From: Phyllobacterium trifolii
GTDB taxonomy: Bacteria > Pseudomonadota > Alphaproteobacteria > Rhizobiales > Rhizobiaceae
Length of the DNA stretch: 64,000 bases
Reading direction: 5' to 3'
NCBI RefSeq assembly: GCF_014192095.1
Contig: NZ_JACHXN010000018.1
Coordinates: 1-64,000, forward strand
Part shown: positions 8,745 to 16,493 of the stretch, in pieces
How the letters are laid out: each line of letters opens with the position of its first letter
Position numbering within the stretch: position 1 is the first letter of the stretch
Translations under genes and position numbers: made by a program
The notes under the pieces: model-generated
Databases searched by the model: none
Seen by the model: the letters and a program-made list of their open reading frames with translations, nothing else
What the model was told of the DNA's origin: nothing

Positions 8745-9448
8745 CAAGGCGCAGAGGTGGTCGCTCGTTATTTCCTTTGTCTGAAGCGGCGCGCTTAGTT
8801 GAAGCAGCGCGCGTACGTTCAAAAGATTTAGTTGCCAAAACTGATCCCTCACAAACGTTGAGGAGGGACAACCTAGATAAGATCGCTCATATTTGCGCTA
8901 CACTAGTTGGCGCGCAGCCCCCGATCGATCCAGTGGCAGAACTAGTGTCGGAGAAGGGCATTCTGCTGCATGGAACGAAATTTCCCAAACGCTCGACGTT
9001 GTTGAATGATAAGGAGGGTTACGCAACATTACTTCGGATTTGGCGTGGATCTTTCGACGAAATAATGACGTTATTATCTCGAAATCTGTCGCAGCAATCT
9101 TCTGTACAGAAAAAGACTCTGGACCAATCTGACCCATCAGAGGTCTCGGAGATCGAGTTCTACCGCACTGTGATTAGACGCCAGAAAAGCGAGATGGATA
9201 AGTTACGTCACATTATAAGCCAAAACATTCCAGCGCCTACATTGAATCTCGATATAACGCATCATCCAGCTGAGTCTGAAAAACGAGATGTCGTTGATCT
9301 TCAGCTTCTACGGGATTGGGTCCTTCAAGTGGAGCGAGGAGAGTTCGGTGTAGAGTTTGTTGAGACTGGGCTTCAGATCGGTGATCAGGGTCGTCCGCGA
9401 ATGATCGTCATGGAATATGATGTGATGGAACTGCTTCGGTCACTCTGA
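8741..9448 (+). CDS. gmtX: Small accessory protein of the recombinase trio (GmtX-like)
   Basis: The 235-aa protein starts in an ATGA overlap with the 1003-aa integrase gene and is therefore translationally coupled. It has a basic N-terminus (TRRRGGRS), a central FPKRSTLLNDKEGYATLLRIW block, a coiled-coil-like segment near residues 135-160 (EFYRTVIRRQKSEMDKLRH) and an acidic C-terminus. No catalytic motif is seen. The FP-x-x-x-T-L-x-N block followed by an aromatic helix resembles small accessory proteins of recombinase trios (GmtX, Tn554 TnpC), which are thought to help specificity. The name is inferred from position, size and this block. The tRNA-Arg(CCU) 3' end lies about 110 bp downstream. 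Confidence 0.68.
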   Translation: MTRRRGGRSLFPLSEAARLVEAARVRSKDLVAKTDPSQTLRRDNLDKIAHICATLVGAQPPIDPVAELVSEKGILLHGTKFPKRSTLLNDKEGYATLLRIWRGSFDEIMTLLSRNLSQQSSVQKKTLDQSDPSEVSEIEFYRTVIRRQKSEMDKLRHIISQNIPAPTLNLDITHHPAESEKRDVVDLQLLRDWVLQVERGEFGVEFVETGLQIGDQGRPRMIVMEYDVMELLRSL

Positions 9449-9559
9449 TTCCACAGCGAGTCGAGGAGACGATTCCGGCCTTGCCAAGTCTACTACAGTT
9501 TCACTCGGGAATACTCGCGTGAGCCCAAAACCTTTGGTGGTTGGCGGGCGAACCAAGAA

Positions 9560-9851
9560 TGGTGTCCACGAGAGGATTCGAACCTCCGACCCCAGGATTC
9601 ATACCACTTCGACTTTCGCCGCCGCCCATCGGACGTTCGTGGTCTGGACTGTCCCTTCACCGTTGGCCAAAAACCTTTAGGTGCTGCCCATCCAGTCTCT
9701 ACACCTTCCCCGCAAGGGGCTTGGCTCGGGATTGGCATGCTGAAAGACAGCGAAGCGTTCCCCGACTTTGAGCAGATCCGTTATGAAGTTTCCAAACATA
9801 ACGCCCAATTTAAAAGGAATCCTGTGCTCTATCCTACTGAGCTACGTGGAC
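9560..9851 (-). tRNA. tRNA-Arg(CCU) interrupted by a group I intron
   Basis: The 5' exon is 9851-9815 (37 nt) and the 3' exon is 9599-9560 (40 nt, CCA encoded), giving a 77-nt tRNA. The acceptor stem is GTCCACG/CGTGGAC with discriminator A. The D arm is GCTC/GAGC, the anticodon stem CAGGA/TCCTG, and the loop TTCCTAA has anticodon CCU. The T arm contains GGTTCGAATCC. A 215-nt insertion splits the loop just after the third anticodon base. It decodes the AGG codon. The recombinase trio ends 111 bp beyond its 3' end, and decayed copies of its 5' end lie to the right, so this gene is a likely integration target. Confidence 0.92.
9600..9814 (-). ncRNA. Group I intron (IC3-like) in tRNA-Arg(CCU)
   Basis: The 215-nt insertion has the conserved core of small bacterial tRNA introns. 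Read on the minus strand it contains CCGAGCCAAGC, then GAAGGTGTAGAGACTGGA, GCAGCACCTAAAGG, and GGTGAAGGGACAGTCCAG. These match in order the P/Q/R/S-type core blocks I remember from the Azoarcus tRNA-Ile intron. The last intron base is G (position 9600), and the 5' exon ends in U, as group I splicing requires. No open reading frame (homing endonuclease) fits inside. Agrobacterium tRNA-Arg(CCU) is a classic host of such an intron. It should self-splice to give the mature tRNA. Confidence 0.9.
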
Positions 9852-10325
9852 ACTAACGTTCGTTACTTAACCCAGCGCCGTATTCCAATCAACTGACTTT
9901 GTGGCTTAACAAGCTGTTTAAATTTGCGAATATTAAGACAAGGCACCCGGTCGGCCATCTTCGATGGAGCGACTGCAGCGTATCTTCCATTCGGGCGACG
10001 ACTAGCCCTTTGTAGGCGACAGGAAAGTAAGTAGATTGCTCCCCCCAAATTCCCTTATGGGTTCGCGGCACAATTTTATTTTAAGAAAGGGGTCCGGATG
10101 CAGCGATGGCCGCTTGGCCGTGAGGCGGGGAAACCGGGTTCCACCTTGATAGGGATAAAGCACTTTTGACGCCAGTCAACATCCGCGCATGCAAAAACTT
10201 GTCGTGGAAGACCAGAGACGCCCTCAACAATTCTGTAAAGAAAGAGGATAGCGTTTCCACAGGATAAATACTCCAGCAGAACAATGCGTAAGCACTAAGT
10301 GGGAACTTTGTTGGTACTAAAAATC

Positions 10326-10350
10326 CTCTATCCTACTGGGCTGCGTGGAC
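10326..10350 (-). repeat. Degenerate copy of the tRNA-Arg(CCU) 5' end (copy 2)
   Basis: These 25 bases match the functional tRNA 5' end at 9827-9851 except for two transitions (read on the + strand as TACTGGGCTGCGTGGAC against TACTGAGCTACGTGGAC). Just left of it AATCCT recalls the anticodon arm, with the intervening bases deleted. No T arm or acceptor 3' strand follows, so this is not a tRNA gene. It lies 499 bp from the functional 5' end, same orientation. Confidence 0.7.
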
Positions 10351-10516
10351 GCGACTGGTGACTATCCGCAAGCCCTGCGCTTGTAACAATCCAGCGGTTT
10401 TATTGACGTTAAGCCAGACATCAAAAAACTTTCAATATGGTAACGTTACCAGTCCAAAAGCCCTTATATATCATAGCGTTCGTTCGATCGGTAACACCAG
10501 TATGCTTTTAAAGACA

Positions 10517-10540
10517 CTCTATCCTACTGAGCTACGGGAC
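10517..10540 (-). repeat. Degenerate copy of the tRNA-Arg(CCU) 5' end (copy 3)
   Basis: These 24 bases match the tRNA 5' end perfectly except for one deleted base in the acceptor stem (ACGGGAC against ACGTGGAC). The copy is in the same orientation as copies 1 and 2 and 191 bp beyond copy 2. It is the copy nearest the core amidohydrolase gene, so it may be the original chromosomal 5' end, displaced when elements inserted into the tRNA. Confidence 0.7.
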
Positions 10541-10619
10541 CAACTGACCTGACATACTGTTTTTCGCGGCGGTCGCCAAGTCTCAAGATGAGTGGAAATT
10601 TCCAGTAGTCCGGTGCCAA

Positions 10620-11789
10620 TCAGGATGACGGGGGGAGAGCACTTTCAGCCAATTGCACCCAGTAACTGATGCCGTGCGGGATTGCGTCGTCGTTGAAATC
10701 ATAGGACGGATTGTGCAGCGAGGCGCTTTCACCGTTGCCTATGAAAATAAACGCTCCTGGACGTGCTTCCAGCATGTAGGAGAAATCCTCCCCGGCCATC
10801 ATGGGCGCGACTTCCTCGTTGACCGCATCAATTCCAGCGACGCTACGAGCCGTTTTGGCCGCGAAGTCGGTTTCTCGAGCATGGTTGAACGTTACTGGAT
10901 AGTTGCGGGCATAATTGACAGTTGCGGTTGCGCCCAAAGCTCCGGCAACGCCTTTAGCGACCTCGATCAGGCGCTTTTCGGCAAAGTCGCGCATTTCTGG
11001 GCGCAAGGTGCGAACGGTGCCAGCGAGTTCGGCCCGTTGAGGAATAATGTTATGGGCATCGCCGGCATGAAACTTGGTGACGGACAGAACGACAGAATCA
11101 AGTGGGTCTGTACCGCGCGAGACGATGGTTTGCAGGGCATTGACCAATTGAGCGCCGATGACGACGGGGTCAATCGTCCGGTGCGGCTGCGCTGCATGGC
11201 CGCCGTGACCTTCGACAATGATGGTGAACTCATCCGTTGCTGCCATTATCGGACCCTTGCGAATGGCAAACTGACCAATGGGAAGTCCGGGAATATTGTG
11301 CATGCCATAGACTTCCGATATGGCGAAGCGCTCCATCAAGCCGTCCTTGACCATTTCACGGCCACCGCCACCGCCTTCTTCCGCGGGCTGGAAGATAACC
11401 GCGATTGAACCACCAAAGTTACGGGTCTCGGCCAGATATTGCGCGGCACCCAAGAGCATTGCGGTGTGGCCATCATGTCCGCAGGCGTGCATTTTGCCGT
11501 CCGCACGGGATGCCCAGGGCTTTCCGGTAATTTCAGTGAGTGGCAGCGCATCCATGTCGGAGCGCAAGCCCACAGTCGGACCTTCGCCATGACGCCCGCG
11601 AATGATTCCGACGACACCGGTACGCCCAATGCCGGTTTCCACCTCGTCGCAACCGAATTGGCGCAGCTTTTCTGCAACGAACCGCGCTGTCTCGTGCACG
11701 TCGAACATTATTTCTGGGTTCTCATGCAGATGGTGCCTCCACGCGGAAACCTCGTCCTGCATTTCGATCGCGCGATTGAGCAAAGGCAT
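10620..11789 (-). CDS. M20D family amidohydrolase (hippurate hydrolase-like)
   Basis: This 389-aa metallopeptidase-fold enzyme hydrolyses an N-acyl amino acid or similar amide in the cytoplasm. Metal-binding motifs of the M20D subfamily are visible: SDMDALPL, HACGHDGHTAML and QPAEEGGGG, with GGHAAQPH in the dimerisation domain and a late GEDFS. Length matches HipO/IAA-amino acid hydrolase relatives (about 380-400). The start at 11789 has GGAG upstream. It stands alone on the minus strand, divergent from the carboxypeptidase gene, and is the first core-like gene right of the island. The exact substrate cannot be told. Confidence 0.85.
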   Translation of the reverse strand: MPLLNRAIEMQDEVSAWRHHLHENPEIMFDVHETARFVAEKLRQFGCDEVETGIGRTGVVGIIRGRHGEGPTVGLRSDMDALPLTEITGKPWASRADGKMHACGHDGHTAMLLGAAQYLAETRNFGGSIAVIFQPAEEGGGGGREMVKDGLMERFAISEVYGMHNIPGLPIGQFAIRKGPIMAATDEFTIIVEGHGGHAAQPHRTIDPVVIGAQLVNALQTIVSRGTDPLDSVVLSVTKFHAGDAHNIIPQRAELAGTVRTLRPEMRDFAEKRLIEVAKGVAGALGATATVNYARNYPVTFNHARETDFAAKTARSVAGIDAVNEEVAPMMAGEDFSYMLEARPGAFIFIGNGESASLHNPSYDFNDDAIPHGISYWVQLAESALPPSS

Positions 11790-11952
11790 TCGAGGGCAAC
11801 TCCAAAATCCAGGTCTGACATTTCAGTGAACAGAACAAAGGTGTTTTGCCTTTTGCCTGCCACATAAGATAGATAAGGGCATTGCTGCCCGGTGTGAAGC
11901 GCGGCTTAATGCCTTTCCAGGTTGTTTACATAGACAGGTCGGATTTTCAGGA

Positions 11953-13065
11953 ATGCGGAAAACTGTAGCACTCTTTCTTTCGGGTTGCGTGATATCGATG
12001 ACCGCTGCATCGGCGGCCCTTGCTGGTGCGAACATTACAGTCGATGCCGGCAGTGGCGAAATCCTCTCGCAAGAGGATGCTTTCCAACGCTGGTATCCAG
12101 CGTCTTTGACCAAATTGATGACCGTTTACGTGGTATTCCGGATGATTGAGTCAGGCCAGGTTACCCTGGATACGCCAATCAAGATCACGGCGCTTGCCGC
12201 CAAACAGCCTCCGAGCAAGATGGGCTACAAAGTTGGTTCCGAACTGACATTGGACAATGCGCTCAAGATCATGATGGTCAAGTCCGCCAATGATATCGCC
12301 ATGGCGGTGGGTGAGACGTTGGGCGGTTCTTCCGACAAGTTTGCTGTGCTCATGAACGCCGAAGCCAAACGTCTCGGCATGACAGGTTCGCATTTCGTTA
12401 ATCCAAACGGTCTTCACTCGGATGACCATTATACGACTGCGCGGGATCTCGCGATCCTGACACTGCAGCTCCGCCGAGAGTTTCCGCAGTACGCGCATTA
12501 TTTCGATATTGAAGCCATCGACTATGGTGGCAAGAAACTTCAGCCCAATCTGAACGCGCTTATCGGCCGGTTTCAGGGTGCGGATGGCATGAAGACCGGA
12601 TTTGTTTGCCCCTCAGGCTACAATCTGATCGGCTCTGCAACTCGCAACGGCAGGACGATCATCACGGTGGTGCTGGGCGAATTAAAACTGACAACGCGGG
12701 CGACGAAAGCAGCCGAACTCCTTGCTAAGGGTTTCGAGACTAAGGGCAGTGGCACGACAATCGATACATTACAGCCCTATGGTGCACCCACACGCGACGT
12801 GGCGGTCAATATGCGGCCGAGTGTTTGTTCGAAGGAGGCGTCGGGTTCCGATACCTGGGACGGCAAGGACCTCGAAGCGCATATCATTCAGGGATCACCT
12901 TACATGAATAGGATGGAACATGAACCGGCAGTGGAAAAAGTTGCACTGCTGCCGGCGAAAATCAATTCATTGGGGATGGAATTGAGTCGGGTTCCGGTTC
13001 CGATGCCGCGGCCAGATCGTTCGTCGCTGACGGATGCAAGCGAGGCCTTGAAGGCAGTGAACTAA
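11953..13065 (+). CDS. Serine-type D-alanyl-D-alanine carboxypeptidase (PBP5/6 type, S11)
   Basis: The 370-aa periplasmic enzyme trims the terminal D-Ala from peptidoglycan stem peptides. It has a signal peptide (about 1-24, ending ASAALA), the active-site S51-L-T-K54, S111-A-N113, and K214-T-G. The region after the transpeptidase fold is short and proline-rich (VPVPMPRPDRS), without a clear amphipathic membrane anchor. The stop overlaps the start of the next gene by one base, so it is co-expressed with the CobW-type protein. Assignment to a dacA or dacF orthologue is not made. Confidence 0.88.
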   Translation: MRKTVALFLSGCVISMTAASAALAGANITVDAGSGEILSQEDAFQRWYPASLTKLMTVYVVFRMIESGQVTLDTPIKITALAAKQPPSKMGYKVGSELTLDNALKIMMVKSANDIAMAVGETLGGSSDKFAVLMNAEAKRLGMTGSHFVNPNGLHSDDHYTTARDLAILTLQLRREFPQYAHYFDIEAIDYGGKKLQPNLNALIGRFQGADGMKTGFVCPSGYNLIGSATRNGRTIITVVLGELKLTTRATKAAELLAKGFETKGSGTTIDTLQPYGAPTRDVAVNMRPSVCSKEASGSDTWDGKDLEAHIIQGSPYMNRMEHEPAVEKVALLPAKINSLGMELSRVPVPMPRPDRSSLTDASEALKAVN

Positions 13066-14204
13066 TGGCAGACGCTCCCATACCGGTCTCGGTACTAACT
13101 GGCTTTCTAGGGTCAGGAAAGACGACGTTGCTCAACCGGCTGCTGAAGGATCCGGCTCTCTCCGATACGGCAGTGATTATCAATGAATTCGGTGATGTGG
13201 GCATTGATCATCTACTTGTCGAGAAAGCCAGCGACGGCATTATCGAGCTTTCCGATGGTTGCCTCTGCTGCACCGTGCGCGGAGAGCTGATTGATACGCT
13301 TTCGGATCTCATCGACCGATTGCAGACGGGCAAATTGCAGCGATTGAAACGGGTCATCATCGAGACGACAGGGCTTGCCGATCCCGCACCGGTTCTGCAT
13401 GCCGTCATGGGACATCCGGTGTTGTTGCAGGCCTTTCGTGTTGATGGCGTGATCGCCACCGTCGACGCGATCAATGGCATGGCAACGCTCGACGCGCACG
13501 AGGAAGCGACAAAGCAGGCTGCTGTTGCTGATCGCATCGTTATAACCAAGACAGATTTGCCGGAAGCCCAAAAAGGACTTCCGGCGCTGCGCGCAAGGCT
13601 TGTTGCGTTAAATCCAGGGGCCGACCTGATCGACGTAGCCGACTCGCGCACGGGATACGCGGCGTTGTTCGAATGCGGCGTCTATAATCCAGAAACCAAG
13701 ACCGTCGATGTTCAGCGTTGGCTAAAGGCGGAAGCCTACCGTGATCGCGAGCATGAACACGCCAAGATCGATCATGGGCACCACCATCATCACGGCGAGG
13801 ATCATCATCACGACGTCAACAGGCACGACGCGAAGATCCGGTCATTCTCGCTGAAACACGATGCCCCGATACCGCTGGCCAGCTTCGACATGTTCCTTGA
13901 CCTGTTGCGTTCTGCCCACGGTGAAAAATTGCTGCGCGTAAAGGGTATCGTACAGTTGGAGGACGATCCGGAGCGGCCTCTCGTCATACATGGGGTGCAG
14001 CAGATTTTTCACCCGCCGGCACGGCTGGCAACGTGGCCGGATGGCGTTCGCGAAACGCGCCTGGTGATGATCGTCAAGGATTTGCCGGAGAGCTATGTCA
14101 GCCAGCTGTTCAACGCATTTCTTGATCGGCCACAGATTGATATGCCGGATCGTGCTGCGCTCTTTGACAACCCGCTGGCAATTTCCGGTGTGAAGCTAGG
14201 CTAA
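13065..14204 (+). CDS. CobW/COG0523-family G3E GTPase, probable metallochaperone
   Basis: The 379-aa GTPase has Walker A GFLGSGKT at 13-20, the metal-site CLCC motif at 66-69, an ETTGLADP switch segment, and TKTD in the base-recognition position. A His-rich linker (HGHHHHHGEDHHHD, about 238-251) precedes the CobW C-terminal domain. Such proteins deliver zinc or cobalt to client enzymes. ATG overlaps the TAA of the D,D-carboxypeptidase gene, so they form an operon; a zinc-supply role near cell-wall enzymes is an inference. No Zur box or cobalamin riboswitch was seen upstream. It could equally be a zinc chaperone of the ZigA/ZagA type or involved in cobalamin synthesis. Confidence 0.85.
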   Translation: MADAPIPVSVLTGFLGSGKTTLLNRLLKDPALSDTAVIINEFGDVGIDHLLVEKASDGIIELSDGCLCCTVRGELIDTLSDLIDRLQTGKLQRLKRVIIETTGLADPAPVLHAVMGHPVLLQAFRVDGVIATVDAINGMATLDAHEEATKQAAVADRIVITKTDLPEAQKGLPALRARLVALNPGADLIDVADSRTGYAALFECGVYNPETKTVDVQRWLKAEAYRDREHEHAKIDHGHHHHHGEDHHHDVNRHDAKIRSFSLKHDAPIPLASFDMFLDLLRSAHGEKLLRVKGIVQLEDDPERPLVIHGVQQIFHPPARLATWPDGVRETRLVMIVKDLPESYVSQLFNAFLDRPQIDMPDRAALFDNPLAISGVKLG

Positions 14205-14429
14205 TCAACCGCATTCGATGTGGAATCGGTGGCCACCGTCGATGCTGAGCGTTTCGATCAGCCTATGACCCTCGGTCAGGCAAAAGTTAGGCATGTCGAT
14301 GACAGCTAGCGGGTCGCTTGTTTCGACCCATATACGGCTGCCAGCGACCATATCCGCAAGCTTCCTGCGGGTTTTGAGCACCGGCAAAGGGCAATTCAAG
14401 CCGCGAAGATCGTATATCTCGGCATTCAT
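14205..14429 (-). CDS. TusA/SirA-family sulfur carrier protein
   Basis: The 74-aa protein begins MNAEIYDLRGLNCPLPVLKT. The C-P-x-P motif with one active Cys (LNCPLP) after a D-L-R-G strand is diagnostic of TusA-like sulfur transfer proteins. Start at 14429 is preferred (AGG 7 bases upstream); the frame continues to 14486 but the extra 19 residues are untypical. It is 35 bp downstream of the L,D-transpeptidase gene on the same strand. The family transfers persulfide sulfur, for example to tRNA thiolation or cofactor synthesis. The specific partner is unknown. Confidence 0.85.
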   Translation of the reverse strand: MNAEIYDLRGLNCPLPVLKTRRKLADMVAGSRIWVETSDPLAVIDMPNFCLTEGHRLIETLSIDGGHRFHIECG

Positions 14430-14464
14430 GATTTGCCTTTCCGGCATGCTTACTTTCCGGGATG

Positions 14465-15736
14465 CTAATTTCCGATAATCTTCCACCAGGCCTTCTTCGC
14501 CGGCGCCGGCTGCTCAACGGCGGCAGCAGGAGCTTCCCGTGCGATAGCGGCGGTGGTTTGCGGGGCAGGTGCGGATTGTTGCGGGGCTGCCGGAGCTGAC
14601 GAAGCTGTTGGCGGTGCGAGGGTTATGGGTGCTGGCGCAGCCGAGGCCATGCTCTTTCCCATACGCGTTCTTTTAGAGGCGTCGCGCTCCTCCCGTGCCT
14701 TGTCCGCTGCGACGGCGGAAGCCAGGCGAACCATGACTTGTGGCTTCGTTGCGGCGTCCTTGTCCTGCGGTGAAAGAGACGGCGGTTCCTGCGTTACGCG
14801 CTCACCGCGAGCACGGCGAGCACTCCAGTCAGCAATAATCTTGGCTTCTGCGATGCCCTGGATGGAGCGGCTGGGCGGGGTAATCTTGCCTTTGCCGACC
14901 ATTGTAGAGAAAGCTGTCTCGTAGCTGGTTTGATACGACTGATACGCCATTTTTAGCGATTCTGGCTGATCGGAAGGCGGACAGGTTGCGGTCGCTGCAA
15001 TCGGCGCATTAGGATCGGACGTGTGGTTGAAGACATATTTCTTCTCGCAGACATCCACCTTCGGGGGCACCTTGGTAATTTCGAAGTGGTCGTAACCTTC
15101 TTTCAGGTTTTTCCAGAAGGCGTAATTCGGATCATCCTTGTAGCGCGCCATATTGGCTGCGGTCATGCGGAAAGGGTAGGCCTGAAGCTGAATGGATTCC
15201 TGACCGCCCTTAAACGCATCCCTGGCAAAAGCATAAATCTGTGCGACCTGTGCATCGGTCATTGAATAGCAACCAGACGACGAGCACGCGCCATGGACCA
15301 TCAAGTTGGCACCGGTACGGCCAAGGGCGCGGTCCAATGCATTGGGAAAGCCAGTGTTGAATGAGAGGTAATAGCTCGATTTCGGGTTCATCTGCGCCGG
15401 GCGAACTGCGTAGAATCCCTCGGGTGCCTGACGATCACCCTCGATGAACTTGGGGCCAAGCTTTCCGGACCATTTGCAAATCTGGTAGTTCGTGACCATG
15501 TCGTAACGGCCATTGTCCTTGCGTTTCCACACTTCAAGGACGTTCTCTTCCTTGAATATGCGGAACATGACGGGCGATGTAAGGCTCATGCCCTTCGCCT
15601 TCATGCTCTGGACGAGCTTCTCCGGCAGCTGCGTCCCGGCACCATTAGGAGACAGGTCATCGATCGACGAGTTTTGGCAACCCGCTACAAGCAGAGTTAG
15701 CATGAATGCCGCAAGGATATGTGCCAATGTCTTCAT
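14465..15736 (-). CDS. YafK-like L,D-transpeptidase lipoprotein
   Basis: The 423-aa protein begins with a lipoprotein signal peptide: MKTLAHILAAFMLTLLVAGC, lipobox LVAGC with Cys at 20. This fixes the start at 15736 although the ribosome binding site is weak. The YkuD catalytic block H-G-A-C-S-S-S-G-C-Y-S-M-T is present. It would form or cleave peptidoglycan cross-links, or act like E. coli YafK/DpaA in releasing lipoproteins. The last 110 residues are Ala/Pro-rich, a disordered wall-spanning tail. It lies upstream of the TusA-like gene in the same direction. Confidence 0.85.
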   Translation of the reverse strand: MKTLAHILAAFMLTLLVAGCQNSSIDDLSPNGAGTQLPEKLVQSMKAKGMSLTSPVMFRIFKEENVLEVWKRKDNGRYDMVTNYQICKWSGKLGPKFIEGDRQAPEGFYAVRPAQMNPKSSYYLSFNTGFPNALDRALGRTGANLMVHGACSSSGCYSMTDAQVAQIYAFARDAFKGGQESIQLQAYPFRMTAANMARYKDDPNYAFWKNLKEGYDHFEITKVPPKVDVCEKKYVFNHTSDPNAPIAATATCPPSDQPESLKMAYQSYQTSYETAFSTMVGKGKITPPSRSIQGIAEAKIIADWSARRARGERVTQEPPSLSPQDKDAATKPQVMVRLASAVAADKAREERDASKRTRMGKSMASAAPAPITLAPPTASSAPAAPQQSAPAPQTTAAIAREAPAAAVEQPAPAKKAWWKIIGN

Positions 15737-15962
15737 TATTGCAGCTGTTACCAGTTCACTAATTGTCTCGCGAGGGCCCCTGAAACGTGCGGACCTCTGG
15801 TCCGCCACATCATAAATGCATCTGGTATAGTTGATAAAGCCTTACTTCACTTGCGCAAAATTGCTCTGTTGCACAAACCTCACCTGCAACGAAGACAGGG
15901 CGGATTTATGGCGAAGCGCTGTGCTCCCAAATGCCGTCATGGTGCCCTGGCCCGAGTCGAAC

Positions 15963-15995
15963 AAAAAAGGCGGCGCACCCGCACCGCCTTTTTTT
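15963..15995 (-). terminator. Bidirectional rho-independent terminator after the HU gene
   Basis: AAAAAAGGCGG pairs with CCGCCTTTTTT (11 bp) around a 10-base loop. On the minus strand the stem ends in a U-run, 18 bp after the HU stop codon. The A-tract makes it usable in both directions. Confidence 0.8.
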
Positions 15996-16013
15996 GAATT
16001 TACGACGAACGAA

Positions 16014-16289
16014 TTAGCCGTTCAACGCATCCTTCAGGGCCTTTGCAGGCTGGAAAGCAACTTTCTTGGACGCTGCGATTTTGATCGTTGCGCCCGTAGC
16101 AGGGTTACGGCCTTCGCGAGCGGCGCGCGACTGGACCTTGAACTTGCCAAAGCCAGGCAGCGAAACTTCATCGCCGGCTACGACGGAATCAGTGATACCC
16201 TTAAGAACGCTATCAACAATCGCCTTGGACTGAACTTTTGTAAGACCCTGATCAGCGACGAGCTTTTCAATGAGATCGGACGTATTCAT
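16014..16289 (-). CDS. hupB: DNA-binding protein HU
   Basis: The 91-aa histone-like protein starts MNTSDLIEKLVADQGLTK and holds the HU/IHF arm signature (GFGKFKVQSRAAREGRNP) followed by ATGATIKIAASKKVAFQ. This is full length for HU, and the sequence looks like HU, not IHF. It binds and bends DNA without strong sequence preference and compacts the nucleoid. Start at 16289 has GAGGAAA 8 bases upstream. It is monocistronic, with its own terminator at 15963-15995. Confidence 0.95.
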   Translation of the reverse strand: MNTSDLIEKLVADQGLTKVQSKAIVDSVLKGITDSVVAGDEVSLPGFGKFKVQSRAAREGRNPATGATIKIAASKKVAFQPAKALKDALNG

Positions 16290-16493
16290 TTTGGCGGTTT
16301 CCTCAGTATATTCGTTGATCGGAGGCGTCTGTATGGCACGCGATTCCCGCTCTGTCATCAGTAAGAACGCCCAAAAAGCGGGTTTATACCCAGTGTTTAC
16401 AGGGTTTTTTTCAAAACCGGCTATGAAATTCAAGATTACGCTCTGAAGAGGCTTGCAAACCGCACCAAGTGATTCGCAGGGTGCGGGCTTCAA

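Larger units (their letters stand above)
9852..10619. other. Gene-free stretch with decayed tRNA 5' fragments
   Basis: No protein gene is supported between the tRNA and the amidohydrolase gene. The region contains two degenerate copies of the first 25 bases of tRNA-Arg(CCU) (at 10326-10350 and 10517-10540) and a 12-bp palindrome GGTAACGTTACC at 10439-10450. On the minus strand, sequence just right of the outermost copy could be the ancestral tRNA promoter. The stretch looks like remnants of small elements that integrated at the tRNA. Confidence 0.5.

Noticed and set aside
9560-9851. tRNA-Arg(CCU) split into two halves, at first taken as a gene destroyed by insertion
   Set aside because: The insertion has group I intron core sequences, ends in G, and lies at a known intron position, so the tRNA is probably functional after splicing.
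15831-16364. Long plus-strand open frame over the HU gene
   Set aside because: It is the antisense of the hupB coding region and its terminator, with no ribosome binding site or recognisable protein features.
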